A stretch of DNA of 64,000 nucleotides from Pholis gunnellus. Its lineage: Eukaryota > Chordata > Actinopteri > Perciformes > Pholidae. The position numbers and the translations under genes were made by a program. The first letter of the stretch is position 1; each line of letters opens with the position of its first letter. The notes under the pieces are model-generated. The model saw only the letters and a list, made by a program, of their open reading frames with translations, was not told where the DNA came from and searched no databases. Below are positions 1-12,121 of this stretch, piece by piece. The stretch lies in NCBI GenBank assembly GCA_910591455.2, contig OU342804.1, forward strand, positions 13,300,133 to 13,364,132, given 5' to 3'.

Positions 1-839
1 CTCCCGCCCAGCTATTGCTTATATACAGTGTATGTGCCAAACCACAAAGCAGAGGCCAAGCCAAAATGTGTGTGTGTGTGTGATATGTATGTGTATATTT
101 GTGTCCCTGAGTGCACATGCACACACAAATAATAGGGTGAAGAGATGAGGCATTTGGAGTAAGAGTGTGGGGGGGGGTGCGAGGTGATTATATGTGTGTG
201 TTTTGAGAGATGGATGAACGGAGTAAAGATTGCACTCATCTGTCGTGGTACAGTGCTCCCATCAGGTCTAATGAGTGTGCCGGGGTGACCTCGGTCTCGT
301 AGGTTCACAGGCCTGATTAAACATCGTCTCCGAGTCGACTCAGGGGATGCCGAGCAGACCAGCACTGGCTCCCCGCTCTCCTCTTTTCTCCCCTCTCTTT
401 GCTCCCCTCCATCGTCCTAATGGCTCCTTCTGATCTAACCCCATTCATCTCTATCACCCCCCCCCCCCACACACACACCTCCTCCCCCCTTGCTACCCTG
501 TGCTTCACTCTACCAGTGATACTCCTTTTGTTTGACTGTCATCTGTCTTTATTAATATTGGTTCTTTTGGCTTGTGTGTGGTTGTAGCTTATATGCTTGA
601 GAGTTGCGTGTTTCCAGCTTATGTTCGATGGTTACACGTTTCTTTTCGACTGTCATCAGCAAATGTGTGGGTGCTCAACTACCAGCCTTCTGCGTTTATT
701 CAGAGCTAGTAAGCCATAATGAAGCTGAGGTTGATGATGATGAACTGCAACAGGATCCAAGAGCTGGCGTAACTCATGATAGGTAAAGCTTTCTGTGGAG
801 ACTTTGATTTATTTAGCCGTAAGGTGCTGAATATTGGCT

Positions 840-1080
840 GTTCCTCTGAGCTTGAGGCCCTGTAGGGTCACGAGTCGGAGACATGCAGTTAAGACGCAGC
901 CATCCAGTGCGTTTTAATATTTCTCTCTTCGCTTTGATCTCAGTAACTTCAGTCGAAGCTTGCTCAAATCATCACCGAGACATTTTAAAGAGTTGCAATT
1001 AGGGCCAAATAGCCGGCCATTTATCAAGCTCCTTTCATGTCCACCATTTTATTTTATGAAAGCAATCGATTGTCTCCGTG
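840..1080. other. Candidate conserved non-coding block in celf6 intron 1
   Basis: Unique, motif-dense sequence including gagttgcaattagggccaaa and tagccggccatttatcaagc, lying between repeat-rich stretches. No reading frame. Judged only by appearance. Confidence 0.25.
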
Positions 1081-2099
1081 GCATGGAGGCACAGCCCGAC
1101 CTGTGCTTGTGCTCCTAGGTGAAAGCGATGAGCGCAGTCAGGCCATCACTCCCGCAGTGAGTGGGAGAGATAGAGGGTGATTTGCCTGGCTGGAACACCA
1201 TGACCGACACTTCTTTCACATTTGCACCAGAGTAATCAGACAGCCCGGTCTGGTAAAAAATATAGCTGCTAGTCAAAATGCCAGGAGCTCCGGGCATCTG
1301 GGTTTGCTTTTGGGGTGGGGCTCGGCTGCTGGAAGGAAGACTGAAGAAGAAGAGAGGGAGAAAAACAGGCAGAGGTCAAAAGAGAGGCGAGAAAAAGATG
1401 GAGGAAAGAGATAGCAAGAAGAGAGCAAACAAAGCTAGTGAGTGCTACAGTTGTGTATTGTTTGTTTACAGTTGTGTGATATTTACATCACTGCTCCAGA
1501 GGAGTGCTCAGCTTTTTTGCAGACAGACGGCGAGGGAAAGACATGTGGCCGACACAGACTTAGACAAAGAGAGAGGGAGGCTTCACACACACACACGCAC
1601 ACACACACACAAACCAACACACATTAGACTGGGATTTGTTCGTCAAAAGCGTATTCAAAAAATGATGTACAAAATGAGCACCGTTCATCAATATTTAAAT
1701 CCTCAAACTGTGAAATGAAACGTATTTAATACATAAAATATGCATGCTTTCTTTAAAGATTTGGTCTGCGGGAGATGTGTGTTTTTTTATGACAAGTAAC
1801 ACAACAGTCTTTACATGCATATTTATCAGCAGCCTATATTAACGGATTAATGTGGTGAAGACCAACGCGCATACACAAATGTCCACACACAAACAAGCAC
1901 ATTATCTTATATGCACGTATTGTGCACTTCCATCCACACACAGTGAGACACACAGAAGCAGAGCAGAGCTCCAGCAGTGCGGGGCAGGAGAGGAGGCTGC
2001 AGGGCCCTGACCACATAATCATCTCCTAGAGAGTGATCATCAAGGCCTCCAACATCACTGCACAAATACACCAACCTTGGACCCCTGGCATGATGGGAG

Positions 2100-2690
2100 G
2101 GAGGAGGGGTGAAGACAAGAGTGTTTACAGGAAAAAAGGAAGCGAGAGAGAAAATAAAAAAGAGGGGAAGGGAGGGGGAGAAAAAAGGAAATTAAAAAAG
2201 TTGGGAGGCTGAAAGAGAGAGGGAAAATGGGTTCTGTGTTTACAGCAGGGCAACAAATTAAGGAGACAGGAGAAGAGAATGTAAAGCACAGGAACGTGAA
2301 AGATATAACGGGTAAAGAAAGAACAGATGTGTTGACAGGGAAAGGAGAAAGAAAATGAGGAGTCGAGAGAGATATAAGGGTCTATTTTAAAGGGTAAGGT
2401 GAAGGGGAGGGGTAAAAGGCAGGGGAAGAAAGTGAGAAAGCAAAAGGGACTCTGTGTTTAGATGAGAGAAGAAAGGAAAAGAGGTGAGTAAGAGACAATG
2501 AGAAAGAGAGGGGGAAGGAAAGCGTTAGGGGGGGAAAATGGGTCTTTGTTGAGAGGAAACGACTGAGGAGTATAAAGAAAGAGGAACAGGATGAGAGAAT
2601 AAAGAGTAAAGGGGAAAGAAGAAAGAGGTGGGAAACAAACATGAAGAGAGAGACAGAAATAAGTGAGAGAGTGTATCTGTTTGCCACGCA
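2100..2690 (+). repeat. Long purine-rich tract (A/G on plus strand)
   Basis: About 590 bp dominated by G and A (gagag, ggaaa and agagg words) with few pyrimidines. Translations on the opposite strand are only Ser/Leu/Phe-rich low complexity, so no gene is implied. Similar but shorter tracts lie at 4400-4650, 38880-38990, 53890-54190 and 54640-54790. Confidence 0.85.
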
Positions 2691-2829
2691 TGAATGTACA
2701 GCAGCGTTGCCGTGGAAACGGCTGCCGCTTGGATTATGAGCTGATTAGTGGCCCTCCTCCTTGAACCCCCCAACCGAGTTGTCTCCACAACAGGCTGTGT
2801 GCATGCTACCTGGGACACGGTCTGATGAA

Positions 2830-2833
<4 letters not shown>

Positions 2834-2875
<42 letters not shown>
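2834..2875. repeat. (CA)n microsatellite, 21 units
   Basis: Uninterrupted CA dinucleotide run in celf6 intron 1. Confidence 0.98.
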
Positions 2876-2877
<2 letters not shown>

Positions 2878-5800
2878 ATAAACTCAGCTTTTACTCTTGG
2901 CTGCCCATTGTATTCGCTGTAGCCAATACCTTTCCACGTCAACATCTCAATCTTTTCCCCTCTCCGCTGGACTCGGCCTCTCTGCCTCTCTGTCTCTGTG
3001 TGTGTGACGTGGCAGGGTGCTAATCTTGGCCCTTATCTTTGCCCGCAGCTCTGCTCACATTCCCTTCTCCACAAGCACCTTATCGGCCATCACTGTCAAT
3101 CAGAGCAGATCAGGCTACCTACAGCTGAGTCTGCTCGACCACCCTCCTCCCCTCGCCCCCGCCGACCTGCCTTCCCTACAAGTCCATTACCAACACTCGC
3201 ATCACACCTCCCCCCAGCCCGCAGCGTCTTTCACACATCTCACATGCACACGCAAGTATACACATGCAAACTCAAGGACCATTAGAAGAGGCCATCAACA
3301 CTGGCATCGGTTGTGCACTTCTGCACTTAAATTGGCATCCTTTGTGAGAACCTGATGAGCATGTTTGACCACTAAACTCTGCATCCTTACCAGCTAATTA
3401 CCAGATTGGTTCTTGTACCAGCTTATAGAAAAAAACAAGGGTGAAATTTGATTTTGATTTGAATTTTCCTCAAGGGAATAGAGCCAAAGTGCAGCAGTAA
3501 TTCAGTATCAAGCATTGCAGCAAACATAAGCTCTTTTGCGATTACTAGCGGGTCACCAGCAGAAGCAAGTTTGCCTTTACTGTCAATTTTATAAATTAAG
3601 AAAGAAGGACGTATAACCAAGAAAAAGTATTTTAGACTCGCTTGGGCTGATACAACATGTACTATAGCAACTATAATCTATCATCATGTTTCACAGTAAT
3701 CCGGAGTTTAATGAGAAAACTACATGAATAGACAATTCTAGTTGCTGAAATAAACATTTTGATGAGCGACAGTTTGGTCCGAGAGAGTGTGTGGTGAACT
3801 CATTTGAATATAGATCATGCTCTATGTAATGACTTTTTTTGATCTGTACCAAACTGCATCATGTTGAACTTATTACTGTAATACTGCAGATATTTACATT
3901 TTGCACAAAATATGCTCAAAAAAGGCTCCATTATCAAACTGCAACAGAAAGAAATCCCTGAAGTAACACTACTTAATGTTTTGTCACCTGCGTAGTCATA
4001 TGCATGCAATGACAGTCACGCAAATGAGCGCACAGTCCTGCCCATCGGCGCTCGGCTCCAATAAGGGAGGCCCAGTGACCTCCCACCTGTGATCATGCTG
4101 GGAAACCCACCCATCTAAATACTGTGCACACAGCCCACATTCACCCACCCACCCACTAATCAGGAGCACTATTCAAGACTGCTGACATTTTTGGTCCACA
4201 AGCCTTGCCATGAGGGCAGCTGCACTGCAGGCACCACTAAAGGAGAAACAAATAGAATAGAACAAATCCCTTTTGGGCAGGTTTAATATTTTTTAGGCAA
4301 GGGCACTTTTATGTGGGGGCAGGTGTGCTCTGGCTCCCAAATGCTGAAGTAATTGTGGATAATGGAGTTTTAAGGACAGCTGCTGATGCAGGTTTAAGTA
4401 GGATTTGGGTAGAGATGTATTGTGGATGGAAAATGGGCGGAAAAGTTGGAGAGGTGCGAGCGTGAGTGAAAGCGAAGGAGGAGGTGGAACAGGAGATGCA
4501 GAGGTTAGGGGGGAGGGGGGTCTGCCTCGGCTTATCCAAGCAAAGGTGAGAAGCAAGAGGAAAGGGAGGGGAGATCGTAAAAAAGAAAACAGATATGGCT
4601 CTATCGTCTTGCAGAAAAAGCTCTGGGAGTGAGAGGGTAAAACAAAAAGAAAGAACTCATCCATAGTTTAGTGTGAAACGAGAGCCCGTCTGGCCTGGTG
4701 CTTCTCGAGAAAAGGGGGTTATAGAGGGCACAAGCTGGATGACTAATTGGGGAGGATACGAAATGAGGCTTGACTCAATCTACACCCTTGAATCAACTCT
4801 GCCCTACAGTATGCATCAAATGGGCTCCCTAAGTGGTGCTTTTCCATTGATTATACCCTTTCAATGTTACGCTCCAACTCCTTGTTGGAAAAATTTGACA
4901 GAAAAAAGGGGGCAGTTGAAATACCGGTCAATACTTAACAGGGGCAAACCAGAAAAGTAGGAAAGCAGAGAGTGAGTAATATCATATAAACAGATAGCCA
5001 TGAAAGCGATTTGAGAGAAAGAGAGAGAGGACAAGGTGTGTAAAAAAGTGCATTTGGCTTGCTGTAAACGCAGCAGTGCGTGGCACTTCGCCTGGCATGG
5101 CACTCACACTTTATGAGGTGTGGAAGGGCCGTCTCCCTCGCCTGTCTGCCCGTTTTAATGATACAGTTTAAATGGAAAAGCTGGAGCTTCAGTCGGCACC
5201 AAGGACTCTTCTCTTTCTAAACCAAACACATACACACACAAACCTAGATGGGCATGCATATATTCACAAACACGTGTACAACTTTACCCGTGCAGACATC
5301 AGCATGATCTCAGGGAATCTTTACTCATTTGAAGATGTGAAGAAGTGCAATTTCTCAGAAATCATATTTTGTAGTCGTTTTTACTTTAGAAAATAGGCAA
5401 GACCACTAAACCTCACTTTAACTTTAATCAAGATAATTGACCCTGAGCTTAATCAAACTCAACATCAATCAAAAGAAATCAACTGAACTAAAAGTGGTGG
5501 CAGGTTTGTCAATGTTACAAGAAAATACAAATGAATTTGCCTCTAATCACCAAATGAAGACCTGTAGTTTTCACAGGACATGTAGGAACTGGAGTTAAAC
5601 GCCAAAAATAATATTGCTCACATTCCAACACGCTCACACAGACACACACTTTATACACCCTACACATGCTGTATAGATGATCATAGGCCCGAGGTAGAGC
5701 CGTGGATGAGAGCGAGAAGCGACAGCGATGAAGCCAGGAGGTGAAAAAGGCTGTCAGAGATGTGAAGTCTCCTCAGATCTGCCCTCTGTGCCTGGCCACT

Positions 5801-6954
5801 GTACAGACATAAGAGAAGGTTTTTTACCCACACCCCTCACCTATCACTGTAACCTCTCAGAGGAGAACATACCGCAGTAATGCAATATTGATTTGACAAT
5901 GTAGTGTGTGTGTGTGTGTTGAGGTGAGAGATGTGCTCACCAGCCTTGTGTGCAAGTGACTAAGCTGTGCATTGTTTGTGTGTTTGTGGCATGTGTGTGA
6001 TAGGGAGGCGGCTATGAGAGCGATGAATTAATAAACAAGAGGTGAGGTGTTAGCCTTGGTGCTATTTCCGACACCTCACTGTCCAGCTTTCCTCTGCTGT
6101 AGCGGGTCTGACTGATAGGAAACTAGCGGGGGCCTGTGCACCCCCATTTCATCTTTGACTTCTCTGTATCTACCTGTCTGTGATGAGCAAATGGTGTATT
6201 ACTGGCTCATATGTACAGTTACAATTGCACTTAAAGTGTATTGAGTAAATAATATGGAAATTAATCCTTTGAATAAACGTACTTCAAAATACAGTTGAAT
6301 TCAGGGCATGTCTTTTGCATGTAATATTAACTCAAGGTTTGAAATGTTTGCAAAATCACATATGTATTTATTAATATATCATAAAATGTAATGTAAATGC
6401 TGCAACCACTGAATAATAACTAAATAATTAAAGTAGATTGCTATATCATCTTAATATCATGTTAAGTCCAATTATTGAGCCCTGGCTATATGGATGATTT
6501 ATTATATTTTCTTGGATGATCTGACTCTAGATGGCCAAAGAAGAAATAGTATGCCCACAACATGTGTGTGACACTGCACATCATTCTAACAATAAAAGAG
6601 TAAATTAGCAATTTGAGTTAGATTTTTAGATATCTGTGTTTCTTTGATGTTCTCAATAGAGAACCCAGGCATGGGTTGGTCAAATAATGGGTTGATGTTG
6701 AATACTTGTTCCTATTAAGTAATGGTCCATCTCTTATTGCTGTAATTCAAATTGTCCTCAGTAGATGTCCAATAAGCCCTTTAGAAATACAGGACAGACA
6801 GTGAACGAAAGAGAAGGATACAAACTAGTGATTCACAGTCAGTTATTTTTCTTCCCACCCAGTGAACTTTCTTTTTTTGTCTGTGTGAGTCAGAGTCTGC
6901 CGAGGATCAAAGACCATTATTGTAGTGACACAAGGAAAGGAGACGCATGACAGC

Positions 6955-6958
<4 letters not shown>

Positions 6959-7037
<79 letters not shown>
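6959..7037. repeat. (AG)n microsatellite, about 39 units
   Basis: Perfect, uninterrupted AG run of 79 bp; purine-only on the plus strand. Confidence 0.98.
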
Positions 7038-7041
<4 letters not shown>

Positions 7042-8653
7042 AAGAAAAAACAGACTGCACAAAATATCAAGATTGTCCCACTATACATGTGTGGACATTA
7101 AATGATGACATCTAGCTTAAAATAATACTCACATGTCAATCATTTCTTAATTATTTCTTAATTTCTTAAGCCTTTCCTAAAGTGTTTTTAACATGGGAGA
7201 AAAAATGGGAGAGAAGCCCCAGAATTCTCTTTCTGTGTTAAAATACTTTCCAAAGTTCAGCTGAAGCAAATATGAGACCTCACGAAGTCTGTATTTGTAG
7301 TGAGTATTTTCCACATTTAGTCTGTTGAGTAAAAAATTAACTATTTGCATTGTAATTTTGCTCAGCTGTGATGGAGAAATGGTAACACAAAGAGAGAATT
7401 TCTTACAAAAAAAGACTTTGGAAGATACCTTGCACTTAGGAAAGGATCACCTCAAGTCCAGTATGAACAGGAGGGTTGATTACAGCAAACAAAACATGGT
7501 CATATATGAGCCCCTGATTATTGCCTCAAGACAGAAATGATAAAATGTGTCCATTTAATTTACCACAGATTACCGTAACTTAGCCATAACACTTTCTAAT
7601 GATTAAAAGTGAGCCTGATCTAAAACCGAAGTCCTAACCCGAGCACAACCCTTTATTCTACCACATTCTCATTGTAATGCTGCTATATGCAGTTTTCAAC
7701 ATCAATTAATCGCTGGTGATAGATTATTGCCAAAAGTACCAAACAAAATGCCTCTATACTGTATTCTCACTGACTGAGATTTTAGGGTTTTATGGCAAAA
7801 GAGAAAACTTTTGAGGGAAAAGGAAAAATAAGCAGGAGGGGTTAGGAGAATGTGGCCTTCACATTGAGAAACACTTACCATAGCAATATCAAGATAAAGA
7901 GACTTGAGAGTCTCAATCGTAGTCTCAGCTCTTTATGGCAATTTTCCCAATAAATTACATATATCTAAACACATAGCTGCCTTAATCCCAAAGCAAAACG
8001 GAACCCTAAACTGCCCTATTGATGAAGCCAACATGACTCTGCACAAATGACCTTACTTCAAAAGGTCTGAAATTCAAACATGGTTCTTTCAAGAAGAAAT
8101 AAAACACAGCACATCACATGCACATCACACATACACACACATAGCGTATAGTATATAGACTGACTGACTCATAGGAGCCCCAGAAACAGCAGTTGATCCC
8201 AGTGCAATAAAACAGGCAGACCAACTAATGGAACCACCCACACACCTAACATACTTTTTATCACACACCACCTTTACAAGCAAGCACACACTCTTTTTGT
8301 CCCAGCCCACTCACTGCTCGTTAGCTGCTGCTACATTTGGTGTATTTTTTTTTTTATGGGGGGGGGGTTGTTTTGCTACTGTGACACAGTCTGGCTGCTG
8401 CTCGCTGTATCTGCTGAGAGCGCACCACCAAAAATACTTCACCTAACAAAATCTCTTCTGATTACAGTTTGACTTTCTCGCTGTCTCCTTCTCTCCTTCC
8501 TGTCTTTAATCAGCATGTAAACAAGCGCAAGGTCATTTTCTTTCTTAAACGAAATGGGGGAGATAAGAAGAGCGTGGCGTAGTTAATCCTTTGGACACGC
8601 TGATGGAGGAGTTTGTCCTGGTGATGCTCGGGTGTTAATTATGCAAGAATGCA

Positions 8654-8656
<3 letters not shown>

Positions 8657-8685
<29 letters not shown>
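8657..8685. repeat. (CT)n microsatellite
   Basis: Short CT run, directly following an atgcaagaatgcat inverted motif at 8641-8654. Confidence 0.95.
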
Positions 8686-8690
<5 letters not shown>

Positions 8691-8846
8691 ATCGTGACTC
8701 ATCAGTTCATCCCTTTCCTCGTTGGCTCTTTCTTCCTTGTTCCCTAGCTCTTTCTTTCACCCCTTACCTCCTGTCTCTTTCCTCTCCCAAATATGTCAGA
8801 TGTCCAGTTACATATTTTTCACAAGTCCTTAGAGGCGCATACAAGT

Positions 8847-8850
<4 letters not shown>

Positions 8851-8901
<51 letters not shown>
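8851..8901. repeat. (GT)n microsatellite, 25 units
   Basis: Uninterrupted GT run. Confidence 0.98.
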
Positions 8902-8903
<2 letters not shown>

Positions 8904-10829
8904 GAGATCATTTTGAAATCAGATCAAAGTTTACACTAGTCCACGTGATTGAATGAATGATGAATGATTTGCTGAACTCAGCAGCAGCATGTTGTCTTCA
9001 CCCCTTGTTTTGTCTTTGAACAAATACGTGCAGATTGCCCGGATGTCTTCCATGATTGTCAGAACGAGTTGTGAATGGCAATTAAAAGGCTACTATTAAA
9101 CTTGCTTGACAGGGAGGAGAGGGATGGGAAAAAGAGGAAATGGGGGAAAACCAGCAGGGGGGACAGGAAATAAAGGTAATAACTCAAAAAATTATTCAGT
9201 TTGACATGCAGCTGTCTTAGTAAACGAAAAAACCTTTTATTATTACCAACTTGTTGTAGGGTTCCAACACCTGTTTATATTGAGACATCAAACTGTCTGA
9301 AACTAGATGGAGGCATCCTTTGAATATTATACAACTTTGAAGTTAGATTTGCGCTTTGATCTTCTCAAATTGATCTTCTCAAATTGAATGGGATGGAAAG
9401 TTAATTAGCCAAATCCACAGCATGTTTTGATGATTTGGGGGGAAAGATCCAGCCTAAATTTTGGTTTGTTATTTATATTTCTACCCGATTGTTATTGCCA
9501 GACAGCCGGATCTGGATCCAACGGAAAGTTCGATTTTTAATTGGTTTAGGAAATGTCATATTCCAGCGTGCAGCCTAACTAAGAGACAGCGATCCAACCC
9601 GGGTAAAAGAGTAAAAGCATCATTCTTGGAGGTATGACAGCACCCGGGCCTCATTTCCATCCTTCTCCGCTATTCCTCAGCCTTCTCCTCTACCCCAGTG
9701 AAGCAGCGATGTTAACAATGCTGTCCTCACATTTACCAGTTCTGCCTCATTACAGCTAAAGAAGTGGATAAATTAGCACAGGGGAGCATGCATGGCGGAG
9801 TCTGACTCCACCTGTCAGCGAGGGAAAGATAGTGAATGTGTCAACCTGGAGGAAAGGTGTGAAGGAACTACTCAGCGTGCATGTTTTCAACACATATTAA
9901 AACAAAACCCATCCAGTGAGGATTATGCTAATCTTTCCAAAATCATTACCCATGGTACACCTTTCAATATTTTTGATTACAGGCAATCACAGAGGTTTTC
10001 TCATTTTGTCAATTTAGGATTGCTATTACTATATCTATCATTTTAAAGTGTTCTGTCATCTTGTTGAAATTGTTGTTCTTGTAATTGCACTTTTAAACAT
10101 TCAGCTTGTTGCTTTCAGGCATTTCTTTTAGCACAGAATAAAAAGATGTAACCTATGGGAGGGTGTATGTAAAGTAATGACATTTAATTATGTATTTACT
10201 AACTCACAATATTTGCTCAGTCCCAGAAGCCTTCTTTCCTAAAATAATCCCTTGGAAAGACTTCCCCCGATGAAGGGAAGGATAAACAATACTTGGGTTT
10301 TGGTGGTGTGATGAGGGACTCTGTGTGTCACAATTAACGAACGGAAAGTTGGGGCTACGGTTTAGTAAAACATCCAGTGTTAGTCATCAAGTCATTATCT
10401 TTTAGGTATTTGATTTCTACTGGAGCTTCTTTGGCGACCATGGCCACTAGATTTCACTGTCCGACTAGAGTATGTCAAATCAAAGAGTCATTTCGGGGAA
10501 CGAGAGCTAAATTGTCTCCTCTTAATCTATATAGAATGATACACAGACACATGGATACACCGCTTCCGCTGTGCGAGTCGAGTGCACTTATATAAATTAT
10601 GGATCTCATTTTGAAGGAAATGTTCCGAATAACTTTGTTCCTTAAATCCATCTTTCAATAAATTGAGGAGCTGGGATTTTCACCTGAACAACCTGGGAAC
10701 AAGCCTGTTCTACTGTATTGCAGTACATGTTCAAGATCAAGAGGACAAATGAGCCTGGTTGTTGCCATCCTCTGAACACCCAAACTCTCCTGCCCTGCAG
10801 CCTGTAAAAAGCACTATCTCTCCTGCTCA

Positions 10830-11440
10830 TTTGTCCGGTGCCTCTGGCCTGCCATCTTTATGGGCTGGTTAAGGGCTCTCTCACTATCAACTATGTTTTC
10901 GCCCTGTCCACATTGGCCGGTAAAAAAGCCAGGCGTTCCACGATGTCCATCCGCCTGCCTGCCAGGATTAACAGTTCGCACTTTCCAAGGTTGAAAATCC
11001 CATCAGATGGAACAAAATTAATTTTTGCACAATATTCAGGGCCACCAGCCGCATAATAGGAGACAATGCCGAGTGCATCCCTCGATTGTGATTCCATTCA
11101 CTCCTTAATCGGCAGGATGGCCGTGCACGGTGCAGCAGCGTAGTAAATGCTTTCATCCCAAGGGGATTAGAAAAACAATGGCCCTTTTTAATTTCTTTTC
11201 TAAAGCGGGCAGCAGAAAGAAAATGATATAGACATAATTGATGATGAGGAGAGCAGCGGGAGCCTTAACAGAGGTCTCACGTCCAGTGCCCAGGCCTTTT
11301 TTTTTTTGCTTCATAATGGCAACTGCTCAGGGGCACTGGAGGCTGACAAATCTGGCACGGAGGACAAATTGATCGGCAACAGAACACAATTTGTCCCTTA
11401 AAAGAATGGGTAAAGGCCCTGTGTGGCCTGAGTAATTAGT
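10830..11440. other. Candidate conserved non-coding block in celf6 intron 1
   Basis: About 600 bp of unique sequence with no microsatellite except a T run, balanced composition and many homeobox-like words (aaaattaatttttgcac, gagtaattag). It contains a perfect 10-bp-arm inverted repeat at 11362-11396 (ggacaaattg / caatttgtcc). No frame is convincing. Conservation is a guess from appearance only. Confidence 0.3.
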
Positions 11441-12087
11441 TTAAACTGCAGCATGTCTGTCCAGGAGTGGACCCGCTGGAGAGGGACTCAGTGTGTCCTC
11501 TTAAGATGCCCTGACGCTGCAACACACACAACTCTCACCTGGAAAACTCCACACAAAGCCCATACTACTGAATAAATCATTTAACGTATTTATTTAGATA
11601 AATGGTAATAAAAGAGAGAGGTTAGGCATGTTGCATAACGGTGTGAGTGTTTTTATATGCATGTGAGCTTTCATCTCTTGCCACCTCATAAATTCCCCTA
11701 AGAGGTCGCTTTTCCGTGAACGAAATTCTGCTTTAATAACTACTAAAATGAGGCAACAAACTTGGAGAACAATTACACAAGTTAAACTTTGATTCGTATT
11801 GATACTCACTGCCTATCTAAGGCATGTGTGGTTTTAGAAGACGAAAAATATCAAGGGGGAAAATGCTGGTTGCTTATTCTCAGCGTGCACTGAGTCTAGA
11901 CAGAGGCATATGGCAGGTCCACGGTGGCCACATCTGTGGTGTGATACAGGGAGAGTGTCAAGATCATGGATGCATTGGGCCATGTCAGTGTGCTTAGTGA
12001 CACATAATATCGGTATTGCACAATATTCCCCTGACCCAATTATGTGTGACACACACTGAAGTCAATTTTCTGCACTTTTCATGCACT

Positions 12088-12121
12088 GAAGAAGAAGAAG
12101 AAGAAGAAGAAGAAGAAGAAA
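12088..12121. repeat. (GAA)n trinucleotide microsatellite, 11 units
   Basis: Perfect GAA run; a smaller one is at 50096-50118. Confidence 0.97.

Noticed and set aside
2382..2945. Several minus-strand frames rich in Ser, Leu and Phe, or Cys-Val
   Set aside because: Low-complexity translation of the purine tract and the (CA)n run.
9358..9388. Tandem duplication of gatcttctcaaattg (also attgatgaattgtc near 23205 and agtcaacacaa near 33650)
   Set aside because: Small local replication-slippage duplications with no further structure.
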